A stretch of 43,307 nt of DNA from JBATTK01 sp049670505. Its GTDB lineage: Bacteria > Bacteroidota > Bacteroidia > Flavobacteriales > Flavobacteriaceae. Within the stretch, counting starts at the first letter, position 1, and each line of letters begins with the position of its first letter. The notes below the pieces were generated by a model. That model was not told the DNA's origin, searched no databases, and saw only the letters and a program-made list of their open reading frames with translations. Shown piece after piece: positions 17,039-25,608 of this stretch. Position numbers and translations under genes: made by a program. The DNA lies in assembly GCA_049670505.1 (NCBI GenBank), contig JBATTK010000094.1, positions 1-43,307 of the forward strand, read 5' to 3'.

Positions 17039-19915
17039 ATGAATTGTTTTAAGCAATCTTGCAAAAAAGGTATCGGGTTCCTGATGCTCTTCTTTGGAAT
17101 TACGTTTGCACATTCAGCTGAAAGCCCGGCCCACAAAGAGATTTCAAATGAATCGCAGCAACAGTATGTTATTGTAAATGGTAAAATTTTGGACAATCAG
17201 AATATACCTTTACCTGGGGCATCGGTATTTATTAAATCATTGAACATTGGTACTACGGCAGATTTTAGTGGTCTTTTTACCTTGGACCGAGTACCTGCGG
17301 GTACCCATACCCTGGAAGTTTCCTATCTGGGATTTGAATCGGTCTCACAGGAAATTACGATTGATGGCGTATTGGATATTAACATAGGGAACATCACTAT
17401 GGAGCCTTCCGTGAACCAATTGGGCGAGGTCATCGTTTCCGCCAGTTTAGAGGGTCAGCAAAGGGCCTTTAATCAACAAAAGAACGCGGACAATATAAAG
17501 ACCATCGTTTCGGCGGATTTGGTAAGTAGGTTTCCCGATATTAATGTTGGGGAGGCCATGCAGCGGGTTTCCGGCGTCACTATTGGAAGAAATAACGGGG
17601 AAGGTAGCTCGGTTAGAATACGGGGAACACCTTCAAATTTTACTACGGTAAGCATTAACGGGGAACAGATTCCGTCTACCGATGAAGGTGGGGGGCGTGC
17701 GGAAAGCCTTGATTTGATTTCGGCGGATCAATTGGCCAGCCTGGAAGTCAGTAAAGCCATTACCCCGGATATGGATGGTGATGCCGTGGGAGGCGCCATT
17801 AATTTGATTACTCCTACCGCCAATAGTAACAAAGCCCGTTTTAGGGGAAGTGCAGGAGGCGGATACAACGACCTTTTCCAAAGAGGGAGTCAGATTTTTA
17901 GGTTGAAGTTCGATAAACGCACTTCAGACGAGAAATTCGGTATTCTCCTTGGAGGAAGTTATTATAACACCATAAATGGGGAAGAACGTTTTGAAGCTAC
18001 CTACCGGGATAGAAGAATCGGCGATGAAGATGATCCAAATTCCTTTAGGGCATTTGTGGTAGATGATTATCGGTTACGACCTTTACTGAACGAACGTACC
18101 CGAATTGGGGTCAATGCTACTTTTGATTACAGGTTTAACGCTAATTCCAAGGTTGTTTTTAAAGCAATCTATAGTAAACTGGAAGATGAATCCCTAAGGA
18201 GAAGGACACGCTTTAGGCCTAGGAACAATTACAATGATCCCTTAAATCCTAACGTTGCCGGACCCGATAATGATGTAAGGGTAAGAAGGGATATCAATGA
18301 CCGGGTCATCGATAGGGAGAATATCACCCTTACTTTTGAAGGAGAACATGCATTAGGGAGCTTTGCAAAATTGGACTACGCTATAAACTATACACGATCG
18401 GAACGGATATTGGAAAGTGACCGATTCGTATTTCGTGCAAGGGATCTAACCCTGAATTTAGAGCGGGACGGTGATTTTACCATCTTTAGCTCTCCCGACT
18501 TTGATTTTGAAAACTATGAGGCGTACGAATTCAACGCTTTTCAACAGGACAAGCCTATTTTAAATAGAGGCGACAATACCGTGGCACGCCTGAACCTGAC
18601 CATACCGTTTCGACTCGGCAATAACGCAGGTGAACTGAAGACAGGTGGGAAGTATCGGGATTTGGACAACCTCCGCAGGCGCAATACGATAGAGTATAAT
18701 GAATTCAACGGGCCCTATAATTTATCCCAAGTATTTGATAACAATGGCAGTACCATTTTTGACGGGCGTTATGAAATGGGCAGATTCCCCGATCCGGATA
18801 GGGCCATGCAACATTTTAGGGATAATATCGATGCCTATACCATAGATAATAATGCATCCAGGATTAATAACGATAGTTTTTTCTTTGATGCGGGAGAGGA
18901 TGTATACGCGGCATATCTACAAGGAAAGATACAATTCAATAGACTTCGAATATTGGGTGGGGTGCGTTATGAGAAAACCGATGTGGTGTATGATGCACTG
19001 CGTTTGGAAATAGAACCTCCGGCCGATGACGATTCCCCGGCGGTACCCGTTTCTTCCGAACCACTTCAGGGAAGCAATTCATATGACTTCTTTTTGCCCA
19101 TGCTACACCTAAAGTACGAACTAAATGACAGGGCCAACCTAAGGTTCGCTTTTACACGTACGTACGCCCGTCCGGAACTTGCGGATCTGGTACCGGCACA
19201 GAATATAAATTTTGCCGACCAGCTCTTAAGCCTGGGAAATCCTAATCTGGTACCGGCCGATGCTTCCAATTTTGATCTGCTTTTTGAAAACTATTTAAAA
19301 GGAGCGGGTATTATCTCCGGAGGTGTTTTTTACAAACGCATAGACAATTTTATTTTTAACCAGTTCTCCAATGTGGATTTTAACGGAGACCTGTTTCTTC
19401 AAAGTGAATCCGTCAACGGCGACGTGGCCGAGTTGTTGGGCGCAGAGATAAACTTCTCCAAGAAATTGGATTTCTTGCCCGGTTTTCTTTCCGGCCTAGG
19501 GATCTTTCTAAACTATACCTATGTGGATTCCAATAGCAGTTTTACCACTTTGAACGAGGATACCGGCGAAAATGTAGTTCGGGAAGACGTGCCGTTCGTA
19601 GGTCAGGCAGATCATACATGGAATGCCGCCATATCCTATGACAAAGGAGGTTTCAGTTCTAGGGCATCCTTAAACTTCAATGGGAGTTCCCTGTTGGCCG
19701 CTTCCGATGATCCGGGATTGGATTTTTTCCTAGAGGAAAGATATCAACTGGATATCAATGCCTCCCAAAAAATAAACGATAATCTGACTGTTTTTGCCGA
19801 GTTTGTAAACCTGACCAACGATCCCAGATTGGAATTTCAGACCATTCGATCCCAGATCGTCAATTATGAGATTTATGACTGGTCCGCCAGATTCGGGATT
19901 AACTTCAAATTTTAA
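17039..19915 (+). CDS. TonB-dependent receptor without SusD partner (TIGR01782-like)
   Basis: Outer-membrane importer of 958 residues heading the plus-strand operon. Signal peptide about 1-26 (F-G-I-T-F-A-H-S-A), carboxypeptidase-regulatory-like domain about 45-130 (V-N-G-K-I-L-D-N-Q-N-I-P-L-P-G-A-S-V), plug about 145-270 (V-S-R-F-P-D-I-N-V-G-E-A-M-Q-R-V-S-G-V and V-R-I-R-G), barrel to the C-terminal N-F-K-F. There is no STN domain, in contrast to the two receptors of the left block, so control is expected to be through the LacI operator. The V-S-R-F-P-D-x-N-x-x-E-A plug is typical of the TIGR01782 class common in proteobacterial glycan loci. A surface lipoprotein follows after 6 bp in the place of a SusD. 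The likely cargo is oligogalacturonides (from context). Confidence 0.93.
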   Translation: MNCFKQSCKKGIGFLMLFFGITFAHSAESPAHKEISNESQQQYVIVNGKILDNQNIPLPGASVFIKSLNIGTTADFSGLFTLDRVPAGTHTLEVSYLGFESVSQEITIDGVLDINIGNITMEPSVNQLGEVIVSASLEGQQRAFNQQKNADNIKTIVSADLVSRFPDINVGEAMQRVSGVTIGRNNGEGSSVRIRGTPSNFTTVSINGEQIPSTDEGGGRAESLDLISADQLASLEVSKAITPDMDGDAVGGAINLITPTANSNKARFRGSAGGGYNDLFQRGSQIFRLKFDKRTSDEKFGILLGGSYYNTINGEERFEATYRDRRIGDEDDPNSFRAFVVDDYRLRPLLNERTRIGVNATFDYRFNANSKVVFKAIYSKLEDESLRRRTRFRPRNNYNDPLNPNVAGPDNDVRVRRDINDRVIDRENITLTFEGEHALGSFAKLDYAINYTRSERILESDRFVFRARDLTLNLERDGDFTIFSSPDFDFENYEAYEFNAFQQDKPILNRGDNTVARLNLTIPFRLGNNAGELKTGGKYRDLDNLRRRNTIEYNEFNGPYNLSQVFDNNGSTIFDGRYEMGRFPDPDRAMQHFRDNIDAYTIDNNASRINNDSFFFDAGEDVYAAYLQGKIQFNRLRILGGVRYEKTDVVYDALRLEIEPPADDDSPAVPVSSEPLQGSNSYDFFLPMLHLKYELNDRANLRFAFTRTYARPELADLVPAQNINFADQLLSLGNPNLVPADASNFDLLFENYLKGAGIISGGVFYKRIDNFIFNQFSNVDFNGDLFLQSESVNGDVAELLGAEINFSKKLDFLPGFLSGLGIFLNYTYVDSNSSFTTLNEDTGENVVREDVPFVGQADHTWNAAISYDKGGFSSRASLNFNGSSLLAASDDPGLDFFLEERYQLDINASQKINDNLTVFAEFVNLTNDPRLEFQTIRSQIVNYEIYDWSARFGINFKF

Positions 19916-19921
19916 ATAAAG

Positions 19922-21424
19922 ATGAAAGCAATGAAAACATTTTACAAAGTTGCGTTAACACTTTTCAGCCTGTTTCTCTTTATAGGATGTAGTGATGACG
20001 ATGAATCCGTTGAGCCGCCAACATTTCCAAATCCCGAAATATCATTTTCGGCCGAAAGTGGTGAGTTTAGAATAGGACAGACCATTAGATTGGAAGTGGA
20101 ATATGAGGCCGCGGCATTGTTTACGGAGTTTGTGGTGCAATTAGGGAATACGGTTATAGATCGGGTTTCCTATCCCCTCAAGACCGAAGGTCAGGATACC
20201 TATGATTTGGAATTCCTAGTTCCGGCAGAATTGTTGGGTACCACACAAACCTTTACGTTTACGGTTACGGATTCCAATGGGGAATCTGTTAGCGAAACAT
20301 TTACCGCCACCATCTCGGAGGTTACTCCTGCCTTTGTGATTGAAGATGTGGAAATCAACGGAACTGCTTTTAAGCAGGTAAGCGGACGCATTAATTTTGA
20401 CGAAACATTTGATAATGAAAACCTCTGGTTGTTAAATGGAGAAGTGGAAGTGGATGATATTACTACCTTAACGATAGAAGAAGGTACCACCATTTATGCA
20501 CTAACGGAGGATACCGAACTAAATGTACTGATCGGGGGTATCTTGCTGGCAGAAGGCACCCTGGAAGACCCTATTATCTTCACCAGTATCAATGCGGCCC
20601 CTGAACAGCCCGAAGACCCGGACGATGGGGATTGGGTAGGGGTTACATTAAGAGGCGACGATACGCCGGAAGGCAACTCGGGAGTGCTCACGTATGTTCG
20701 TATAGAATATGGAGGTAATGGAGACGAAGGTTTACAGCTAAGACAAGTAGGCGGTGCTACTACCATAGATTATGTACAATTGTTCAATACTGGCGATAGT
20801 AGTATTAGAATGAGGGGTGGTTATGTAAATTTAAAACATATCGTATCTACAAAATCAGATGATAGAGGTATTCGCTATAGTGACGGTTGGCAGGGCAATG
20901 GTCAGTTTTGGGTGGTAGTAACGGATGTAGATGACAACGTAGGGATCAATGGTAGGGATACCGATGAATCTCCCCGTAACTCCAATCCAACACTATCGAA
21001 TATTACGGTCATTGGGCCGAACATAGTGGGAGACGGGGTTGGTGATAGTGAAGGAGTACAAACCAGGGATGGTGGTAATGGACAGTTTTACAATACCGTG
21101 GTTACCGGCTTTGAAAATTCGTTTAGAAATAGGGACGGTGACATCACCATTAGAAACTCTACTGTTTTCAACAACGGTGATAATGGAGATGATGATGGGT
21201 TGCACAGCAGCGTTAGCGATGATTTTAGAGATCCTATCAATGCTAATTCGGAAGCGGAATTTCCGCTTACGGATACTTTTGTAGGTGTTTCTACAACAAA
21301 CTCGTCCGATGCCTCTTTGCTCGGGGATTTCTTTGATGCGGTCAACTATGTAGGAGCAGTTCCTGCCGATGGAGATTGGACCTTGGGTTGGACGCGCAAT
21401 TTTGACGGCAGTTTTAGGGAATAA
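19922..21424 (+). CDS. Surface lipoprotein with predicted parallel beta-helix
   Basis: A 500-residue lipoprotein of unnamed function. The lipobox L-F-I-G-C has Cys23 followed by S-D-D-D-E; an acidic run after Cys is the Bacteroidota signal for export to the cell surface. Residues about 35-135 look like one Ig-like domain, and about 140-430 are short repeating beta strands with Gly/Asn/Asp turns (T-T-L-T-I-E-E-G-T-T-I-Y, G-G-I-L-L-A-E-G-T, V-R-I-E-Y-G-G-N-G), consistent with a right-handed parallel beta-helix. The C-terminus Y-V-G-A-V-P-A-D-G-D-W-T-L-G-W-T looks like a conserved end motif. It lies 6 bp after the TonB receptor, so it is probably its binding partner or a surface pectin lyase/hydrolase. 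I see no catalytic signature that decides. Confidence 0.85.
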   Translation: MKAMKTFYKVALTLFSLFLFIGCSDDDESVEPPTFPNPEISFSAESGEFRIGQTIRLEVEYEAAALFTEFVVQLGNTVIDRVSYPLKTEGQDTYDLEFLVPAELLGTTQTFTFTVTDSNGESVSETFTATISEVTPAFVIEDVEINGTAFKQVSGRINFDETFDNENLWLLNGEVEVDDITTLTIEEGTTIYALTEDTELNVLIGGILLAEGTLEDPIIFTSINAAPEQPEDPDDGDWVGVTLRGDDTPEGNSGVLTYVRIEYGGNGDEGLQLRQVGGATTIDYVQLFNTGDSSIRMRGGYVNLKHIVSTKSDDRGIRYSDGWQGNGQFWVVVTDVDDNVGINGRDTDESPRNSNPTLSNITVIGPNIVGDGVGDSEGVQTRDGGNGQFYNTVVTGFENSFRNRDGDITIRNSTVFNNGDNGDDDGLHSSVSDDFRDPINANSEAEFPLTDTFVGVSTTNSSDASLLGDFFDAVNYVGAVPADGDWTLGWTRNFDGSFRE

Positions 21425-21468
21425 GGAAAAAGTTATAAAGTAAGTTTAAGTTAGTTTTAATACCAGAA

Positions 21469-22887
21469 ATGTATAGGATGCAATATACAACTTCCATCAA
21501 ATCCATTTCAAAGGCAACTCTGATACCGGGGTTGCTTTTTCTATTTGCGTTGCTATACTTCCCGTTTGGTAACGGGAGCAAGGATAAAACGTTCAATATT
21601 CTGGATTTTGGGGCTATTCCCGATGGCAAAACGCTAAATACCAAGGCAATTCAAGCAGCGATAAAAAAAGCCATTGCCGCCAAGGGAACCGTTGTGGTTC
21701 CTGCAGGAAAGTTTTATACCGGGAGTCTTTTGTTAGGTCCCAACATGACCTTAAAACTGGAGAAGGATGCCGAGTTGATCGCCAGTACACAGATGGGGGA
21801 TTACCAACAGGATGAATTTATCTTGGCCCCTTATGCGGATAACCTTAGTATCACCGGCGAAGGTACTATCAACGGCAACGGAACGTCCTTTTTTGACGAA
21901 GAATGGGATTTTGAACAACGTCCCGAACCCTGGATCGTGATCCGGGATGCAAAAAATGTAGTAGTGGAGAATATCACCCTTATCAATAGTCCGTCGCACT
22001 GCCTTGGTTTTGATTATTGCAATGACGTAGCGGTAAGCGGATTGGTTATTAAAAATGACCCTAGAAGCCCTAATACAGATGGTATAGATATTAGAAATTC
22101 ACAAGGAGTGGTCATCAAGGACTGTGATATACGTACAGGCGACGATGCCATTTGCATTAAAAATCAACGCAAGCCAGAATCGCTCATCAATGATCGAGGA
22201 GAAGCAAGAAATAAGGTTACCCGGGATATCGAAGTTTACGATTGTTACCTGGAAAGTGATGATGCTGCTTTAAAACTGGGAACCGGTTCCGGACATCTCA
22301 TTACAGATGTCAGCTTTCGCAATATTTCTATATGCGATTCACGCTATGGTATTGCCCTATTTATGATGGACGGGGGATCTTATAAAAATATCAGTTGTAC
22401 GGATATTACTATCGTCACAGGGGGCAGGCATAAGAATGAATATGCCATCTTTATGGATATCCATCAAAGGGATGCCGCCTCCAAGGTGGGTGCCATATCA
22501 CAAATTAGCTTTGATCATATGGATATTACCACCAATGGGCTGCTCTATTTTTCTGGCCATCCGCAACAGGATATTGATGAGGTGTCCATGACGAATAGTA
22601 CCATACGAGTACCTTTTGCCGATAATACTATTGAAAAGAACTGGACCAAACCCAAGGGCAATAAAAAAGTAAAGGATTGGCCTACCACAGCTAGTTTTGT
22701 ACAAGCACCCGCAACGGTGATCATCGCGAAAGCAACCGATTTTAAGATTAAGAATGTCCGTATTCATCATGAAGAAGGCAAAATGGATCGCCACGGGATT
22801 TATCTCAAAGACATTAAAGGATTGGATACCTTACATATTCAAGGAAACACAATTAACAAAGAAGCATTGGTTTTTAGGGCCGAATAA
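21469..22887 (+). CDS. GH28-family polygalacturonase-like enzyme
   Basis: Predicted hydrolase of galacturonan linkages, exported by an N-terminal hydrophobic segment (about 17-35). The parallel beta-helix starts with the pectin-enzyme motif F-N-I-L-D-F-G-A-I-P-D-G. GH28 catalytic motifs are present in part: N202-T-D204-G and G-D225-D226-A-I-C-I-K, which supply the three aspartates. The third motif is altered (G-S-G-H276-L instead of G-H-G) and the R-I-K motif is replaced by R-Y-G-I-A-L-F. The specificity may therefore differ from plain homogalacturonan, for example a substituted or rhamnogalacturonan-like substrate. It follows the surface lipoprotein by 44 bp and precedes the next gene by 3 bp. 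ATG 21478 is an alternative start. Confidence 0.88.
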   Translation: MYRMQYTTSIKSISKATLIPGLLFLFALLYFPFGNGSKDKTFNILDFGAIPDGKTLNTKAIQAAIKKAIAAKGTVVVPAGKFYTGSLLLGPNMTLKLEKDAELIASTQMGDYQQDEFILAPYADNLSITGEGTINGNGTSFFDEEWDFEQRPEPWIVIRDAKNVVVENITLINSPSHCLGFDYCNDVAVSGLVIKNDPRSPNTDGIDIRNSQGVVIKDCDIRTGDDAICIKNQRKPESLINDRGEARNKVTRDIEVYDCYLESDDAALKLGTGSGHLITDVSFRNISICDSRYGIALFMMDGGSYKNISCTDITIVTGGRHKNEYAIFMDIHQRDAASKVGAISQISFDHMDITTNGLLYFSGHPQQDIDEVSMTNSTIRVPFADNTIEKNWTKPKGNKKVKDWPTTASFVQAPATVIIAKATDFKIKNVRIHHEEGKMDRHGIYLKDIKGLDTLHIQGNTINKEALVFRAE

Positions 22888-22890
22888 AAA

Positions 22891-24135
22891 ATGAAAAAAA
22901 TACTATTCCTTATGACGTTTTTCCAAGCGTGCGCTCAAGAGCACAATTTAATTTTGGAAGAAGGTTACAGATTCAAAATCGAAGCCTCGCTACAACTGGG
23001 TGTACGGCACGCGGTTGGAGCTTGTTTGGACCGGGAGGGAAAATCGCGTGGCGATTATGAAATGATTTCCGGAAAATGGAACAGTTACGAACCTGCATGG
23101 CATACCGGACAATTAATACAAGGACTTTTGGCCGCCTACACCATAACACATGATTCCGTTGCGCTGTACCATGCCAAAAGAGCCGGAGATTGGTGGGCCT
23201 CCCTACAATTCCCGGAAGGACATATTTTGGAAGGGTATCTCAATGCCATCCATGGAGCAGGGGTAGGCGAATTGATCAATACTACTACGATTACCGACGG
23301 TACTCCCGGCCTGTTTGAGCTATCCGAAATAACCGGCAATCAAAAATATGCGGATGTTGCTACGAATGCTGGAGATTGGATATTAAAAAACCTTTATGTC
23401 CCCAGGGAAAAATTGAGCTATAATATTGTGGATCCAAAAAATGGGGAGATATGGAAGGATAAAAGTCCACATAAACAACACCAAGGTAGGCCCATTACGT
23501 TAAAAGAAGTGGCCCGACCCAATGCCGAGGGGTATTTATGGAAAGATATGTATATCCATACGGGAAAAGAACGCTACAAGGAAGCCTTTTTGGAAATCTG
23601 TGACGGATTGGTGGAACGGCAATCGCCAAATGGTTTTTGGATGGATTTTGAACCTAACGATTCCGGCACTGGAAAAATCCATGCCCGTTTCAATACCTGG
23701 AATGCCGAGGCTTTGATCGAAGCCTACGAACTTACCGATAAAAAGATATATTTAGAGGCCGCAACAAAAACCGCGGAAGCCTTGGCCCGGATACAACATA
23801 AAAACGGGGTGATTTTCTATTTGAGCTATACGGACGGGTCGGTAGACGATCGTTCACCTTGCGGGTCAGGAACTTCCTTTGCGGGAATATTATGGTTGCG
23901 CCTATGGAAACACGGAAATACCACCTTTGAAAAGAACATTCTAAAGGCGCTGGATTTTACGATGAAGAATCAATTTGCTTCCGATCATATGGATAGCAAT
24001 TTGGCGGGAGGTTATTTTGAACTTCGGCAGAAAAACAAAAAAAAGGGACAAATGCAGTTGCGCTACAGGGATATCGCTACCGCCTTCGGACTTCGATTTT
24101 TAAGTGATGTATATCAACAAGCATATCTGGAGTAA
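22891..24135 (+). CDS. Exported helical-toroid glycosidase/lyase candidate, family not assigned
   Basis: A 414-residue protein I cannot place in a named family. It starts with a short signal ending F-F-Q-A-C-A-Q, either a lipoprotein (Cys14) or a cleaved signal. The body is helical, with repeated hairpin-like blocks, for example W-H-T-G-Q-L-I-Q-G-L-L-A-A-Y (about 70-83), T-D-G-T-P-G-L-F-E-L-S-E-I-T-G (about 130-144), F-N-T-W-N-A-E-A-L-I-E-A-Y-E-L-T (about 267-282) and G-S-G-T-S-F-A-G-I-L-W-L (about 327-338). This pattern fits an alpha/alpha-toroid carbohydrate enzyme such as unsaturated uronyl hydrolases (GH88/GH105) or toroid lyases. Its position between two GH28 genes, 3 bp and 1 bp from them, argues for a direct role in pectin oligosaccharide cleavage. 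Confidence 0.8.
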   Translation: MKKILFLMTFFQACAQEHNLILEEGYRFKIEASLQLGVRHAVGACLDREGKSRGDYEMISGKWNSYEPAWHTGQLIQGLLAAYTITHDSVALYHAKRAGDWWASLQFPEGHILEGYLNAIHGAGVGELINTTTITDGTPGLFELSEITGNQKYADVATNAGDWILKNLYVPREKLSYNIVDPKNGEIWKDKSPHKQHQGRPITLKEVARPNAEGYLWKDMYIHTGKERYKEAFLEICDGLVERQSPNGFWMDFEPNDSGTGKIHARFNTWNAEALIEAYELTDKKIYLEAATKTAEALARIQHKNGVIFYLSYTDGSVDDRSPCGSGTSFAGILWLRLWKHGNTTFEKNILKALDFTMKNQFASDHMDSNLAGGYFELRQKNKKKGQMQLRYRDIATAFGLRFLSDVYQQAYLE

Positions 24136-24136
24136 T

Positions 24137-25513
24137 ATGATACGAAACACCTCAACAATCTTAATGTGTATGCTCCTATTTGGATGTCATTCCGGTTCAA
24201 AAAAGCAAACTGCCGATTTTAATCCCGCTTACGCCAAGGAGCAATCCAAAAAAGCTTGGGAAGAAACCCTGCCCGATCTATTAAAGCAAATCGTTCCCCC
24301 TACCTTTAAGGATACCATATATCTTGTGTCCGATACCCTGAACTTTCAACAAACCCTCAATACCGTAATAGCCGAAGCCTCCGCAAAGGGGGGAGGTATG
24401 GTAAGAATTCACCCAAATACCTATCAGGTAGCCGGTCCCATCCAAATGAAATCCAACATTAACCTACAGATTCCCGAGGGGACCTTACTGCTCTTTTCTA
24501 CAGACCCCAAGGCGTATCTTCCTCTGGTAAAAGTACGCTGGGAAGGCACCTTTTGCCTTAATTATTCACCGCTTATCTATGCCGAGGGTGAGGAGAATCT
24601 GGCCATTACCGGAAAGGGTGTTATTGACGGTCGGGCAGCATTGTTTTTTCACCAATGGAAGCAACTACAGGAACCGGATAAACAATTGCTTAGGAAAATG
24701 GGGAATGACCAATTGCCACTGGAAGAACGGGTTTTTGGGGAAGGCCATCATCTGCGTCCATCCGGGATTGAGTTTTTGGAATGCAAAAACATCTTATTCG
24801 AGGATTTTACGATAAAAGGAAGTCCTTTTTGGACCCTACACCCGGTTTTAAGCGAAAATATAAGCTGTAGAAACCTTACCATTTTAGCGGGCACCACCAA
24901 CGATGATGGTATTGATCCGGACAGTTGTAAAAATGTACTTATTGAAAACAATACCATTCATACCCATGATGATTGTGTGGCCATTAAAGCAGGGCGCGAT
25001 CAGGATGGTTGGGCGCATCCAGGTACAGAGAATATCGTTGTACGTAACAATACACTAAAAACCGAAGTGGGCAGTGGGTTCTGTATTGGATCGGAAATGT
25101 CCGGAGGGGTAGAAAACATCTTTGCAGAAAATAACAAGATCAACAGTAATAAGCACGCGTTTAATTTTAAAAGCAATCCGGATCGTGGAGGTCATATGAA
25201 ACAACTGTACCTGCGCAATATGCAAGTGGATAGCGCCTTATATGGCCTAGCCTTTACAACCGATTATAAAGGATGGCGCGGCAACGACCATCCAACAAAA
25301 TATTCCGATTTTTTTATGGAGGACATTCATATTAATTATACGGCATATACCCCTATCGGTATTGTAGGTCTGCAACGTGAACCCATACGAAGAGTATACC
25401 TAAAGAACGTTACGGTAAAGACAACGGATAGTGTTTTTCAACAGGAACATGTGAAGGATTTATTGTTGGAAGACGTAAAGATCGATGGGTTGCCCGTAGC
25501 CACTTTTGATTGA
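24137..25513 (+). CDS. GH28-family exo-polygalacturonase-like lipoprotein
   Basis: A 458-residue lipoprotein (L-L-F-G-C, Cys17) with a parallel beta-helix. The GH28 motif appears as N255-D-D257-G-I-D-P-D-S-C and H-D278-D279-C-V-A-I-K-A-G-R, the form typical of exo-acting polygalacturonases and related enzymes; G-S-E-M-S-G-G-V-E-N-I is another exo-type block. The usual NTDG Thr is replaced by Asp256. ATG 24137 is chosen: it follows the previous stop by one base and gives a clean lipoprotein signal, whereas an upstream ATG would overlap the neighbour. It probably trims oligogalacturonides to monomer in the periplasm or at the membrane, providing substrate for UxaC. The first residues after Cys (H-S-G-S-K-K) lack the acidic surface-export signal. 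Confidence 0.9.
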   Translation: MIRNTSTILMCMLLFGCHSGSKKQTADFNPAYAKEQSKKAWEETLPDLLKQIVPPTFKDTIYLVSDTLNFQQTLNTVIAEASAKGGGMVRIHPNTYQVAGPIQMKSNINLQIPEGTLLLFSTDPKAYLPLVKVRWEGTFCLNYSPLIYAEGEENLAITGKGVIDGRAALFFHQWKQLQEPDKQLLRKMGNDQLPLEERVFGEGHHLRPSGIEFLECKNILFEDFTIKGSPFWTLHPVLSENISCRNLTILAGTTNDDGIDPDSCKNVLIENNTIHTHDDCVAIKAGRDQDGWAHPGTENIVVRNNTLKTEVGSGFCIGSEMSGGVENIFAENNKINSNKHAFNFKSNPDRGGHMKQLYLRNMQVDSALYGLAFTTDYKGWRGNDHPTKYSDFFMEDIHINYTAYTPIGIVGLQREPIRRVYLKNVTVKTTDSVFQQEHVKDLLLEDVKIDGLPVATFD

Positions 25514-25608
25514 ACTGTTCTTTTGAAAGAAGTATCAGAGTTAAAAAAGGATTTAATGATCATACTTCCAGACAGGTATGACCATTGAAAAACAATAAAA
25601 ATAAACAG

